Shown piece after piece: positions 1-7,587 of a stretch of DNA of 64,000 nt. Origin of the DNA: Actinomadura pelletieri DSM 43383 (GTDB lineage Bacteria; Actinomycetota; Actinomycetes; Streptosporangiales; Streptosporangiaceae); contig NZ_RBWU01000005.1 in assembly GCF_003634705.1 (NCBI RefSeq), positions 124,001 to 188,000 of the forward strand. The letters run 5' to 3'. The translations under genes were made by a program, and so were the position numbers. Position 1 is the first letter of the stretch. Each line of letters opens with the position of its first letter. The notes under the pieces are model-generated. The model made no database searches. It was given only the letters and a program-made list of their open reading frames with translations, and was not told the origin of the DNA.

Positions 1-438
1 CAGGAACAGAACCAGTGGTGCTGGGCCGCCAGCGGACTGACGATCGCCAAGTTCCACGGTAAGGGCAACGTCAGCCAGAACGAGTTCTGCAACATGGCGA
101 GGAACCGGTCGAGCGGCCAGTGTCCGAACCAGCCCGGCTACCTCGAATGGGACCAGGTGGCGTTCCGCAAGCTCGGCCTGTCCGCCGGCACGGTCAGCGG
201 ACCGCTGTCGTACCAGCAGGTCGTCACCGAGATCGACGGCAGGCGCCCGATCGAGACCGGCATCTACTGGACCGCCGGCGGCGGCCACGCCCAGGTGATC
301 TACGGGTACAACGGCCAGACGCTCTCCTACGGCGACCCGTGGCCCTCCAGCCCCAGGTACGCGGAGATGAGCCACAGCAGCTACCGCAGCAACGGCCAGT
401 TCCGCTGGGGACAGGCCCTGTACCAGGTAGGAGCCTGA
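1..438 (+). CDS. Papain-like cysteine protease (C39/C70-like), 5' truncated
   Basis: The reading frame is open from base 1, so the N-terminus, including any signal peptide, lies outside the window. The visible 145 residues begin with QNQWCWAAS, the nucleophile motif of papain-fold peptidases (Cys7 of the fragment). A later GGGHAQVIYGYNG supplies the catalytic His, and YGDPW a third catalytic position. The family cleaves peptide bonds and in actinomycetes is usually exported. The stop codon lies one base before the next ATG, so the two genes are translationally coupled and probably act together at the cell surface. The fold assignment is secure; the substrate is unknown. Confidence 0.8.
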   Translation, partial: QEQNQWCWAASGLTIAKFHGKGNVSQNEFCNMARNRSSGQCPNQPGYLEWDQVAFRKLGLSAGTVSGPLSYQQVVTEIDGRRPIETGIYWTAGGGHAQVIYGYNGQTLSYGDPWPSSPRYAEMSHSSYRSNGQFRWGQALYQVGA

Positions 439-439
439 C

Positions 440-1237
440 ATGCGCACTACCGCCAAGGTCACCGCTGCCGCTCTGATCGGTGGAACCGTCCTGCTGGGCG
501 GCAACGCGGCGATGGCCGCCGGACCGCCGTCGGCCGACGAGGCCGCCGCCGCCAAGGTCGCCTCGTCCGCGACCGTCAAGCAGCGGCTCGGGACGTTCTT
601 CGTCCACCTCGACCAGCACCAGAAGGGTCAGACGACGAACCAGGCCGTCACGCAGGCCGCGGCCGCCGCCAAGGCGCCGAAGGTGGAGGGTGACGTCCAG
701 CGCGTCTACTCCCTCAGCCCGGCGTTCGTGAAGGGCACGCCGAACGCGGCCGTCGCCGACTTCGTCTACCTCGCCGTCGGCGCGAAGTCCGCGTCCGGGC
801 AGCAGGCGACGATGTGGCTGACCAAGTCCGGCAAGAGCTGGAACGTCATGAACATCATCTCCGGGAACGACGAGTCCGCGTACCCGGCGATGGCGGACGG
901 CGGCCTGGTGTTCACCGAGCCGCAGATCCGCGCCTGGTACCGGGTGAAGGACGGCCGTGTGACCGGCCTGAACGACGCCGCCAAGACGTCGGTCGGGAAG
1001 GGCATGACGGTCGGGTCGTACCAGAAGCTCGTCCAGACCAGGTACGCCGACAAGCTCCCGGGGTCGGCCTACCAGCGGTCCGGTCAGCTCGGCGGCTACT
1101 CGCCGACCACCGGGGTCGGCGACCGGGCGCCGGACAGGGGCGCGGCGCCCGTGCTGCTGGCACTCGGCGCGGGCGGCGCGCTCACCGCGGCCGCCGGCGT
1201 CGCCGTGGCGCGGCGCCGCCGCCTGGGCAGCTACTAG
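440..1237 (+). CDS. Secreted protein with C-terminal membrane anchor
   Basis: A 265-residue protein with a classical signal peptide (MRTTAKVTAAALIGGTVLLGG, cleavage probably after AMA near residue 27). It ends in a hydrophobic helix (about 235-257) followed by RRRR and a short tail. That architecture fits an exported protein held in the membrane, but I see no LPXTG sortase motif. The middle has no recognisable domain. The start is fixed by coupling, one base after the stop of the upstream cysteine protease. A role as substrate, chaperone or inhibitor of that protease is plausible but is only inferred from the operon. A strong hairpin follows the stop. Confidence 0.65.
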   Translation: MRTTAKVTAAALIGGTVLLGGNAAMAAGPPSADEAAAAKVASSATVKQRLGTFFVHLDQHQKGQTTNQAVTQAAAAAKAPKVEGDVQRVYSLSPAFVKGTPNAAVADFVYLAVGAKSASGQQATMWLTKSGKSWNVMNIISGNDESAYPAMADGGLVFTEPQIRAWYRVKDGRVTGLNDAAKTSVGKGMTVGSYQKLVQTRYADKLPGSAYQRSGQLGGYSPTTGVGDRAPDRGAAPVLLALGAGGALTAAAGVAVARRRRLGSY

Positions 1238-1245
1238 CCGCCCTG

Positions 1246-1284
1246 CGCGGGTTCCGGGAACCGCCCCCCTTCCCGGAACCCGCG
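1246..1284. terminator. Perfect 15-bp stem hairpin between convergent genes
   Basis: Bases 1246-1260 pair perfectly with 1270-1284 around a C-rich 9-nt loop. There is no strong U-tract, as is common in actinomycetes. Its position between the 3' ends of the surface protein (+) and the LysR gene (-) fits a bidirectional terminator. Confidence 0.7.
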
Positions 1285-1304
1285 TCCCGGCCCGCGGCGA
1301 CCGG

Positions 1305-2294
1305 TCACGCTCCGACCGGTCCCGCGGTGACCGGGACCGCGGGATGCGCCTCGGGATGCGCGTCCCACCAGTCGCTGTAGACCGGGTGGGCCCGGACGAG
1401 TTCCAGGTAGATGTCGCTGAAGACGGCGCGGAGCCGCCGCGCCGCCTGTTCGGCCTCAGGGCGCCACACCAGGACGACGCGCTGGCCGATCGGATCGCCG
1501 GTAAGGCGACGGAACGCGATCCCCTCGCGGGCCCGCGCCGTCGGATGGTACAGGGCGATGGCGCGTCCCGAGCGGATCAGTGAGGAGGAGATCTGCCAGT
1601 CGCTCGACCAGTACCGCACCCGCGGCTGGAACCCCGCCCCGGCGCACACGCCGCGGACGTAGGCGGGCCACGGCCCGTCGTCGAGCGGGTCGTCGAGCCA
1701 GTCCTCGTCGGCGAGGTCGGCGAGGTCCACGGTGATGCGCGCGGCGAGCGGGCTGGACGAGGACATGCCGACGAGGAGCGGTTCGCGTTCGATGAGGACG
1801 AGCCGTTCCAGCGCGTCGCGGGGACGCGGCACGTGATCGACCGGCTCATGGAACAGGCCCACGTCGAGCGCGCCCGAGGCCAGGAGCGCGGGGATCCGTC
1901 CACCGCCCTGATCCACCCGCAGGTGCAGGCGCGACACCGGTGACAGCGCGCCGAGATGGTCACCGAGCCCGGTCAGCGCCGGACAGGCCTGCACCCCGAC
2001 CCGCAGCAGCGGCATCGCGGAGGGGTCGCGGATCCGGTGCGCCAGGGCGGCGTTGAGGTCGTCGATGCTGGCCAGGGCCGCGCGTGCGCGGGTGGCGACC
2101 TCAGCGCCGACCGGGGTGGGCGTGACACCCTCCGGAGAGCGGACGAACAGCTGCACGCCGAGATGGGTCTCGACGCGCCGCAGCATCGTGCTGACCGCCG
2201 GTTGGGTGAGGCCGAGCCGGGCCGCGGCCTTGCTGATGCTGCCCGTCGCGGCGATCGCTTCGATCATCCTGAGATGGTGGGGTCCGAGGTCCAC
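1305..2294 (-). CDS. LysR-family transcriptional regulator
   Basis: The N-terminal winged helix-turn-helix (roughly residues 1-60) contains the LysR signature GSISKAAARLGLTQPAVSTMLRRVE. An effector-binding type 2 periplasmic-fold domain covers about 90-300. The GTG at 2294 is preferred over an in-frame upstream start because an AGGAG lies 7 nt before it and the protein then opens in typical LysR style (VDLGPHHLRMIEAI). That gives 329 residues, normal for the family. Ligand and targets are unknown. It lies downstream of the AraC-type gene on the same strand, with a 106-bp gap carrying an AT-rich patch (TATAACTCAACTCACT) suited to its own promoter and autoregulation. Confidence 0.9.
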   Translation of the reverse strand: MDLGPHHLRMIEAIAATGSISKAAARLGLTQPAVSTMLRRVETHLGVQLFVRSPEGVTPTPVGAEVATRARAALASIDDLNAALAHRIRDPSAMPLLRVGVQACPALTGLGDHLGALSPVSRLHLRVDQGGGRIPALLASGALDVGLFHEPVDHVPRPRDALERLVLIEREPLLVGMSSSSPLAARITVDLADLADEDWLDDPLDDGPWPAYVRGVCAGAGFQPRVRYWSSDWQISSSLIRSGRAIALYHPTARAREGIAFRRLTGDPIGQRVVLVWRPEAEQAARRLRAVFSDIYLELVRAHPVYSDWWDAHPEAHPAVPVTAGPVGA

Positions 2295-2400
2295 GAGCGC
2301 GCTCCTGTACCGTCTTCGCCCCGTATAACTCAACTCACTCGAAATGCTAACCCCGCACGAACCTTCGCAATATGGAAATCCGTGCCAACCGAATCCGGCG

Positions 2401-3330
2401 TCATCGTGCGGCGCGCCGCCGGTCCCGCTGCCGTAGTTCGCGCGGGCTGACACCGAAGCGGCGCCGGAAGGCGTGGCTGAGCGCGCTCGCCGAGGAGAAC
2501 CCGGTGGCGTGCGCGAGGTCGGTGATGGTGACGTCCCCGTCCAGGGGGTTGCGGAGCCGGTCCCGGACGAGCCGGAGCCGCTCCTCGCGGATCAGCTCGC
2601 GCGGTGTCGTCCCGGCGCGCTGCAACGCCAGCTGGATCTGTCGCAGCGACCAGCCCAGGTCCTGTGCCATCGCGGCGCCGGTGAGCCCCGGGTCGGTGGC
2701 GTGCGCACGGACATGGCGGCGCACGACCGCCTCGACCTCGGCGAGATGACCGGGCCCGGACGGGCGGGCGCCGTCCGCGTCGTCGAAGTCGGTGACGACG
2801 ATGCACAGCAGCTCGGTGATCCGGTCGCAGGCGGCGTCGAACTGCCGGGCGGTGAGCGTCTCGTGCTCCTCGCCGACGGCCCGGACCATGTCGGCGACGA
2901 CCCGGCCGAGCCCGGTCGTCAGGTCGAGGTCGGCGGCGAGCGGCGCGGCGCGCGAGGCGACGCCGTGCAACCGGCCGTCCACCTCGTGCGCGGGAATCGT
3001 CATGACGAACGCCCGCGCGGGCCGGTGCGGGACGACCCGGACGGGCGCGGTCGACGAGACGAGCCCGCCGGTGCCCGGCCGCAGCCGCGCCTCCGCGCCG
3101 TCCCGGAGCATGAGCATCTCGCCGTGGAGCGGCAGCAGGAACCGGTAGGCGCCGCCCCCGGGGGTGCGGTCGGGCGCCCGACCGGGGTCGTGCTCGGGGG
3201 CGTCGTCGGGGCCGGAGGCGGCCTCCGTGGAATCGGACGTCCGGATGTGGTCGCCGCCGTCCGACCGGTACAGAACGAGCCGGTAGGCGGTGTCCCCGCG
3301 CCGGTCCGGGCCGCCGAGGAAGTCGTCCAC
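2401..3330 (-). CDS. AraC-family transcriptional regulator
   Basis: About 309 residues. The C-terminal 100 form the double helix-turn-helix DNA-binding domain, with the family signature near the end (ITDLAHATGFSSASALSHAFRRRFG, then VSPRELR). The N-terminal part resembles the AraC-binding-like cupin domain found in actinobacterial regulators of catabolic genes. The GTG at 3330 is chosen because GGAGGAG sits 6 nt upstream; a longer frame to 3489 has no comparable site. It is divergent from the conservon, sharing a 293-bp intergenic region, so control of either unit is possible but not shown. Confidence 0.85.
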   Translation of the reverse strand: MDDFLGGPDRRGDTAYRLVLYRSDGGDHIRTSDSTEAASGPDDAPEHDPGRAPDRTPGGGAYRFLLPLHGEMLMLRDGAEARLRPGTGGLVSSTAPVRVVPHRPARAFVMTIPAHEVDGRLHGVASRAAPLAADLDLTTGLGRVVADMVRAVGEEHETLTARQFDAACDRITELLCIVVTDFDDADGARPSGPGHLAEVEAVVRRHVRAHATDPGLTGAAMAQDLGWSLRQIQLALQRAGTTPRELIREERLRLVRDRLRNPLDGDVTITDLAHATGFSSASALSHAFRRRFGVSPRELRQRDRRRAAR

Positions 3331-3623
3331 CGCAGGCTCCTCCACCGATCCGACCTGCCCAGAGAGCGTATATGACCAGAAATATCTATCAGGCCGGTTT
3401 CCCGGGAACGGACGCGGCTCCACACGCCGCTCCGCGCGGGCGTGATCACCCGATGCGTCCGGCCGCAAAATCTTTGCGCGCACGCACATGCGCGCACGCG
3501 CATTTCCGTCTTACGGTGCCGAAACCGCGGCGCATCCGCACGCCCGCAACCCACCCCCGATCCGGCCATGAGGCTGCCGACGCCGGTCCGCCTCCACCCG
3601 ACTTCGTGTGCACCGAGGATGTG

Positions 3624-4988
3624 ATGGAGCCCTTCCTCCTGGCGACGGCGTTCGTCGTCGTGGCCGGCGCCTGCATCGCCGCCACGGTCCAGCTGGTCCG
3701 CGAGCAGCGGGCGTCCGCCGTGCTCCGTGAACGGAACGCGGCCCTGACCCGCGGTATCGAGCTGCGCGAGCAGGAGCTGCGGCACCTGGCCGACGTCCGG
3801 CTGCCCGAGCTGATGGAGTCCCTGACGAACCCCGGCGGGGACGTCAGCGGCCCCCTGCACGACCTCGCCCGCGAGGCGCCCGCCTACGACAAGGCCCTCC
3901 GGACGGTTTTGGAGCTGTTCGCCGGATCGGCCGAAGGCGTCAGGCAGCGCTCCGACCAGGCCGCGAAGGCGACGCTGCGGGCGATGATGCGCGCCGTGCA
4001 GAGCCTCGCCAACGAGCAGCAGCTCGCCATCACCACCATGCAGGAACGCCACGACGACCCCGACGTCCTGGAGGGCCTGCTCCGCATCGACCACATGAAC
4101 GCGCAGCTCGGCCGCCGCGCCCAGGCCACCGCCGTGCTGTGCGGGTCATGGCCGGGACAGCAGCGCTCGGCGTCCTCGCTGAGCGATGTGGTCCGCGGCG
4201 CGACCTCCCGCATCCGCGACTACCTTCGCGTCAACCTGGAGGGGGCGGCCGGCAACGCGGTGACGAGCCGGGCCGTGGAACCGCTCGTGCTGACGCTGGC
4301 CGAGCTGCTCGACAACGCCGCGCGGCACTCCCGGCCCGACACCACCGTCGAGGTCAACTTCCGGCCCGCGCACAACGGCGTCGCCGTCATCGTCGACGAC
4401 GCGGGCGTCGCGATGGAGGCCGAGGAGCTGCAACGCGCGTCGGAGCTGCTGTCCGGGGAGGTGTCGGTGGACGTGCACCGGCTCGGCGACCCGCCGCGGA
4501 TCGGGTTCGCGGTGGCGGGCGTCCTCGCCGCCCGCTACGGCTTCCGCGTGACGGTCGACAGCCGCTCGCCGTACGGCGGTGTGCGGGCCGTGGTGTTCGT
4601 CCCGAACGCGCTGCTCACCACCGTCCCGGAGGCCCGGCGGCCCGAACCGGTGCCCGCGTCCCTCCCGGCCGTGGCGGCGGGCCCCGAGCCGGGCGGCGCC
4701 CCGGCCGTGCCGTCCGTGCCGTCCCTGCCGTCCACCGCGGGTGGTCTGCCCAAGCGGACCCGGGCCGCGGTTCCCCGGCCAACGACCGACGCGCCCGACG
4801 CCGCGGCCGAGCCGCCGCCCAGACCGGCGCGGGAGACCGCCGCGGGCCTCGGCGCCTGGCAGCGCGGAACGCGGTCCGGCCGCGCGTCCACGCCGCCCGA
4901 CCTCGACGGACCCGCCGACCGTGCTCCTTCCGATACTTCTTCCGACGCTCCCTTCGACGCTCCTTCTACGGAAGGCGAACGGCCATGA
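3624..4988 (+). CDS. cvnA: Conservon sensor histidine kinase-like protein CvnA
   Basis: 454 residues: one N-terminal transmembrane helix (4-23), a charged helical segment, a phosphoacceptor-like His157 in RIDHMNAQ, and an HATPase domain with N-box ELLDNAARH (227-235) and VDDAG (257-261). A Pro/Ala-rich tail runs from about 340. In conservons this membrane kinase-like protein nucleates a complex with CvnB, C and D that resembles a eukaryotic G-protein receptor complex. The ATG at 3624 follows GAGGA; a longer frame to 3372 has no family-like sequence. Its stop overlaps the cvnB ATG by 4 bp. Confidence 0.9.
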   Translation: MEPFLLATAFVVVAGACIAATVQLVREQRASAVLRERNAALTRGIELREQELRHLADVRLPELMESLTNPGGDVSGPLHDLAREAPAYDKALRTVLELFAGSAEGVRQRSDQAAKATLRAMMRAVQSLANEQQLAITTMQERHDDPDVLEGLLRIDHMNAQLGRRAQATAVLCGSWPGQQRSASSLSDVVRGATSRIRDYLRVNLEGAAGNAVTSRAVEPLVLTLAELLDNAARHSRPDTTVEVNFRPAHNGVAVIVDDAGVAMEAEELQRASELLSGEVSVDVHRLGDPPRIGFAVAGVLAARYGFRVTVDSRSPYGGVRAVVFVPNALLTTVPEARRPEPVPASLPAVAAGPEPGGAPAVPSVPSLPSTAGGLPKRTRAAVPRPTTDAPDAAAEPPPRPARETAAGLGAWQRGTRSGRASTPPDLDGPADRAPSDTSSDAPFDAPSTEGERP

Positions 4989-5419
4989 ACGAGGGGTGGA
5001 ACGGCGCGATGGACGACGGCACGAACCGGCTCGGCTGGATGCTGGACGACGCACTGCGGATGCCGGAGACGAGGTACGCGATCCTCCTGTCGGCCGACGG
5101 CCTGCTCATGGCGCACTCCGAGCGGATCGGCCGTGACGACGCGGAACGGCAGGCGGCGGGCATGGCGGGCCTGCAGTCGCTCGCCCGCAGCACCGCCGAG
5201 TTCTGCGGCGACGCCGGCACGACGTGGCGGCAGACCGTGAACGAGTTCGACGACGGGTACGTGTTCCTCGTCGCCGCGGGGCCCGGCGCCTACCTCGCGG
5301 TGTCGGCGACCCAGCACGTGGACATGGAGACGGTGTCGTTCCGGCTGCAGGAACTGGTGCAGCGGCTGGGCAAGGAGCTGACCAGTCCACCGCGTCCCGT
5401 CACGGACCGTCGCGCATGA
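4985..5419 (+). CDS. cvnB: Roadblock/LC7 domain protein CvnB
   Basis: 144 residues of the Roadblock/LC7 fold (ILLSADGLLMAHSERI early, then the VSATQHVDMETVSF strand and helix). This family regulates small GTPases; in conservons it is the predicted partner or activating factor of the CvnD GTPase. Its ATG overlaps the cvnA stop (ATGA at 4985-4988), and its stop overlaps the cvnC start, so the genes are translationally coupled. Confidence 0.92.
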   Translation: MNEGWNGAMDDGTNRLGWMLDDALRMPETRYAILLSADGLLMAHSERIGRDDAERQAAGMAGLQSLARSTAEFCGDAGTTWRQTVNEFDDGYVFLVAAGPGAYLAVSATQHVDMETVSFRLQELVQRLGKELTSPPRPVTDRRA

Positions 5420-5775
5420 CCCCGCGCCGGAACGAGCGGGCGCTGGTGCGGCCGCACGTCGTCACCGGCGGGCGCGCCCACCCTTCCCGCAACGTCTTCG
5501 ACGTCGTCACGCTCGTGTTCGCGACCGGCGACCTGCCGCGCACGGGGCTGTCCCCGGAGAAGGTCCGGATCGTGGAGTTGTGCCTCGGCGGCGCGCTGTC
5601 GGTCGCGGAGGTCGCCGGGCATCTCGGCCTGCCGGTCGGCGTCACCAAGGTCCTGCTCTCCGACCTGGTCGACAGCGGACATCTCACCACCCGCGCGGGC
5701 GCGTCCGCGGCGGCCCGGTCGTCGAAGGTCCGGCTTCTTCAGGAGGTGCTCGATGGACTCCGCGCTCGCCTCTGA
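5416..5775 (+). CDS. cvnC: DUF742 protein CvnC
   Basis: 119 residues of the DUF742 family. It carries a winged-helix-like segment (LSVAEVAGHLGLPVGVTKVLLSDLVDSG, about 60-90) and is always found between the Roadblock protein and the GTPase in conservons. Biochemical function is unproven; it is taken as a structural or adaptor part of the CvnABCD complex. It starts on an ATGA overlap with cvnB and overlaps cvnD by 23 bp. Confidence 0.9.
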   Translation: MTPRRNERALVRPHVVTGGRAHPSRNVFDVVTLVFATGDLPRTGLSPEKVRIVELCLGGALSVAEVAGHLGLPVGVTKVLLSDLVDSGHLTTRAGASAAARSSKVRLLQEVLDGLRARL

Positions 5776-6349
5776 GACGTTCCACCTGCGCGACACCGTC
5801 CGCACCGCCGTCAAGATCCTCGTCGTGGGGCATTTCGCCGTCGGCAAGACCACCTTCGTCGGGACCCTGTCGGAGATCCGGCCGCTGCGCACCGAGGAGC
5901 GGATGACGCGGGCGGGCGCGTCCGTCGACGACCTCGCCGGCATCCGGGACAAGACGACCACCACGGTCGCGATGGACTTCGGCCGGCTCACCCTGACCGA
6001 CGAGATCGTCCTGTACCTGTTCGGCACCCCGGGCCAGCAGCGCTTCTCCCGGCTGTGGGAGGACCTCGCGCGCGGCGCGCTCGGCGCGCTGATCCTGGTC
6101 GACACGGCCCGGCTGGAACAGTCGTTCGCGATCATGGACGTGGTGGAGCGGCAGGGCCTCACCTACGCCGTGGCCGTCAACCACTTCGACGGCTCGCCCG
6201 CCTACCCCGAGGACGAGGTCCGCGAGGCCCTGGACCTCGCGCCCACCACCCCCCTGGTCGTCTGCGACGCCCGCGACCGCAGATCGTCCACCGAGGCGCT
6301 GATCTCACTCGTCGACCACCTCCTCACCCTCGACACGGAGAGCACGTGA
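5753..6349 (+). CDS. cvnD: Conservon small GTPase CvnD
   Basis: 198 residues of the Ras/Rab-like GTPase fold seen in conservons. The P-loop GHFAVGKTT is at 26-34, the switch II GTPGQQ at 91-96, and an NHFD in place of NKxD at 143-146. It should bind and hydrolyse GTP as the switch of the CvnA-D complex. It begins inside cvnC (23-bp overlap), and its TGA overlaps the GTG of the P450 by 4 bp. The unusual NHFD guanine-specificity motif is common in this bacterial subfamily. Confidence 0.92.
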   Translation: MDSALASETFHLRDTVRTAVKILVVGHFAVGKTTFVGTLSEIRPLRTEERMTRAGASVDDLAGIRDKTTTTVAMDFGRLTLTDEIVLYLFGTPGQQRFSRLWEDLARGALGALILVDTARLEQSFAIMDVVERQGLTYAVAVNHFDGSPAYPEDEVREALDLAPTTPLVVCDARDRRSSTEALISLVDHLLTLDTEST

Positions 6350-7536
6350 CCGTCCCGACAGATCAGGAGCAGAGCCGGACCCCCCTGTACGGACCGGAGT
6401 TCACCGAGACCCCCGAACGCGTCTACGAGCGGCTGCGCGCCCACGGCGACCTCGCGCCCGTCGAACTGGCGCCGGGCGTCCCGGCGACGTTGGTCCTCGG
6501 GTACGACGCCGCCCTGGAGATCCTGCGCGACCCGGACCGGTTCCCGCGGTGCAGCGAGGTGTGGGAGGCGGAGGTCGGCCCGGACTGCCCCGTCCTGCCG
6601 ATGCTGGCGGCCCGGCCGAACGCGCTGTTCACCAACGGGCCCGTGCACGCCAGGTTCCGGTCGGCGATCGTGGACAGCCTCGCCCGCGTCCACCCGGCGG
6701 CGCTGCGCCAGTACGTGGAGGAGGCCGCGGACGGGCTCCTCGACGCGTTCGCGGGCGACGGAGAGGCCGACCTCATCGCCCAGTACACCCGGCCCCTGCC
6801 GCTGCTGGTGTTCGCCGAGCTGTTCGGCTGCCCGGGTGACATCGCCGACCGGCTCGAACGCGGCATGACCGGCATGATCGAGGGCGTCGATCCCGGGGCG
6901 TCGCTCGCCATGCTCATCGAGGCGGCCACGGAGCTGGTGGCGCTGAAGAGCGAGAAGGCGGGCGCGGACGTGCCGTCCTGGATGCTGCGGCATCCCGCCG
7001 GGCTCGACGAGGAGGAGGTGATGAACCAGGTCGGGCTGCTGCTCGCCTCCGGCACCGAGCCGGCCAACTCCCTCATCGCCAACGGCGTCCGGCTGCTGCT
7101 GTCGGACGACCGGTTCTTCGGCGACCTGTCCGGCGGCAGCCTGCCCGTCGAGGACGCGCTGGACGAGATCCTGTGGACCGACCCGCCGATCTCCAACTAC
7201 GGGCCGACGTTCCCCCGCCAGGACGTGAACTTCCACGGGTACCGGCTGCCCGCCCACCAGCCCGTCATCATCAGCTACACGGCCGCGAACACCGACCCGT
7301 CCCGGTCGACGGAGAACCGGACGGGCAACCGGGCGCATCTCGCGTTCGCCGGCGGACCGCACACCTGCCCCGCCAAGAACCACGCCCGGCTGATCGCGTC
7401 GGTCGCCATCGAGAAACTCCTCGATCGGCTCCCCGACATGGAACTCGCCGTACCCGTCGACGAACTGGAATGGCGGCCCGGCGCGTTCCACCGCGCCCTG
7501 GCCGCCCTCCCCGTGACGTTTCCCCCCGCCCCCTGA
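6346..7536 (+). CDS. cvnE: Conservon cytochrome P450, CYP157-like
   Basis: 396 residues. The haem ligand motif FAGGPHTC (334-341, Cys341) is intact. The K-helix, where P450s carry ExxR, reads EILW (274-277), so the Arg is missing. The I-helix reads ASGTEP (234-239) rather than AGxDT. Loss of ExxR is described for the CYP157 family, which is associated with conservons in Streptomyces, so this is probably a CYP157 relative and not a damaged gene. Its role is unknown. The GTG start lies on a 4-bp overlap with cvnD. No redox partner gene adjoins it. Confidence 0.9.
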   Translation: MTVPTDQEQSRTPLYGPEFTETPERVYERLRAHGDLAPVELAPGVPATLVLGYDAALEILRDPDRFPRCSEVWEAEVGPDCPVLPMLAARPNALFTNGPVHARFRSAIVDSLARVHPAALRQYVEEAADGLLDAFAGDGEADLIAQYTRPLPLLVFAELFGCPGDIADRLERGMTGMIEGVDPGASLAMLIEAATELVALKSEKAGADVPSWMLRHPAGLDEEEVMNQVGLLLASGTEPANSLIANGVRLLLSDDRFFGDLSGGSLPVEDALDEILWTDPPISNYGPTFPRQDVNFHGYRLPAHQPVIISYTAANTDPSRSTENRTGNRAHLAFAGGPHTCPAKNHARLIASVAIEKLLDRLPDMELAVPVDELEWRPGAFHRALAALPVTFPPAP

Positions 7537-7587
7537 AACGGCAGCAGCCGTTGAACCGTTCGGGCGGGTCGGTGCGTACGTCCACGC

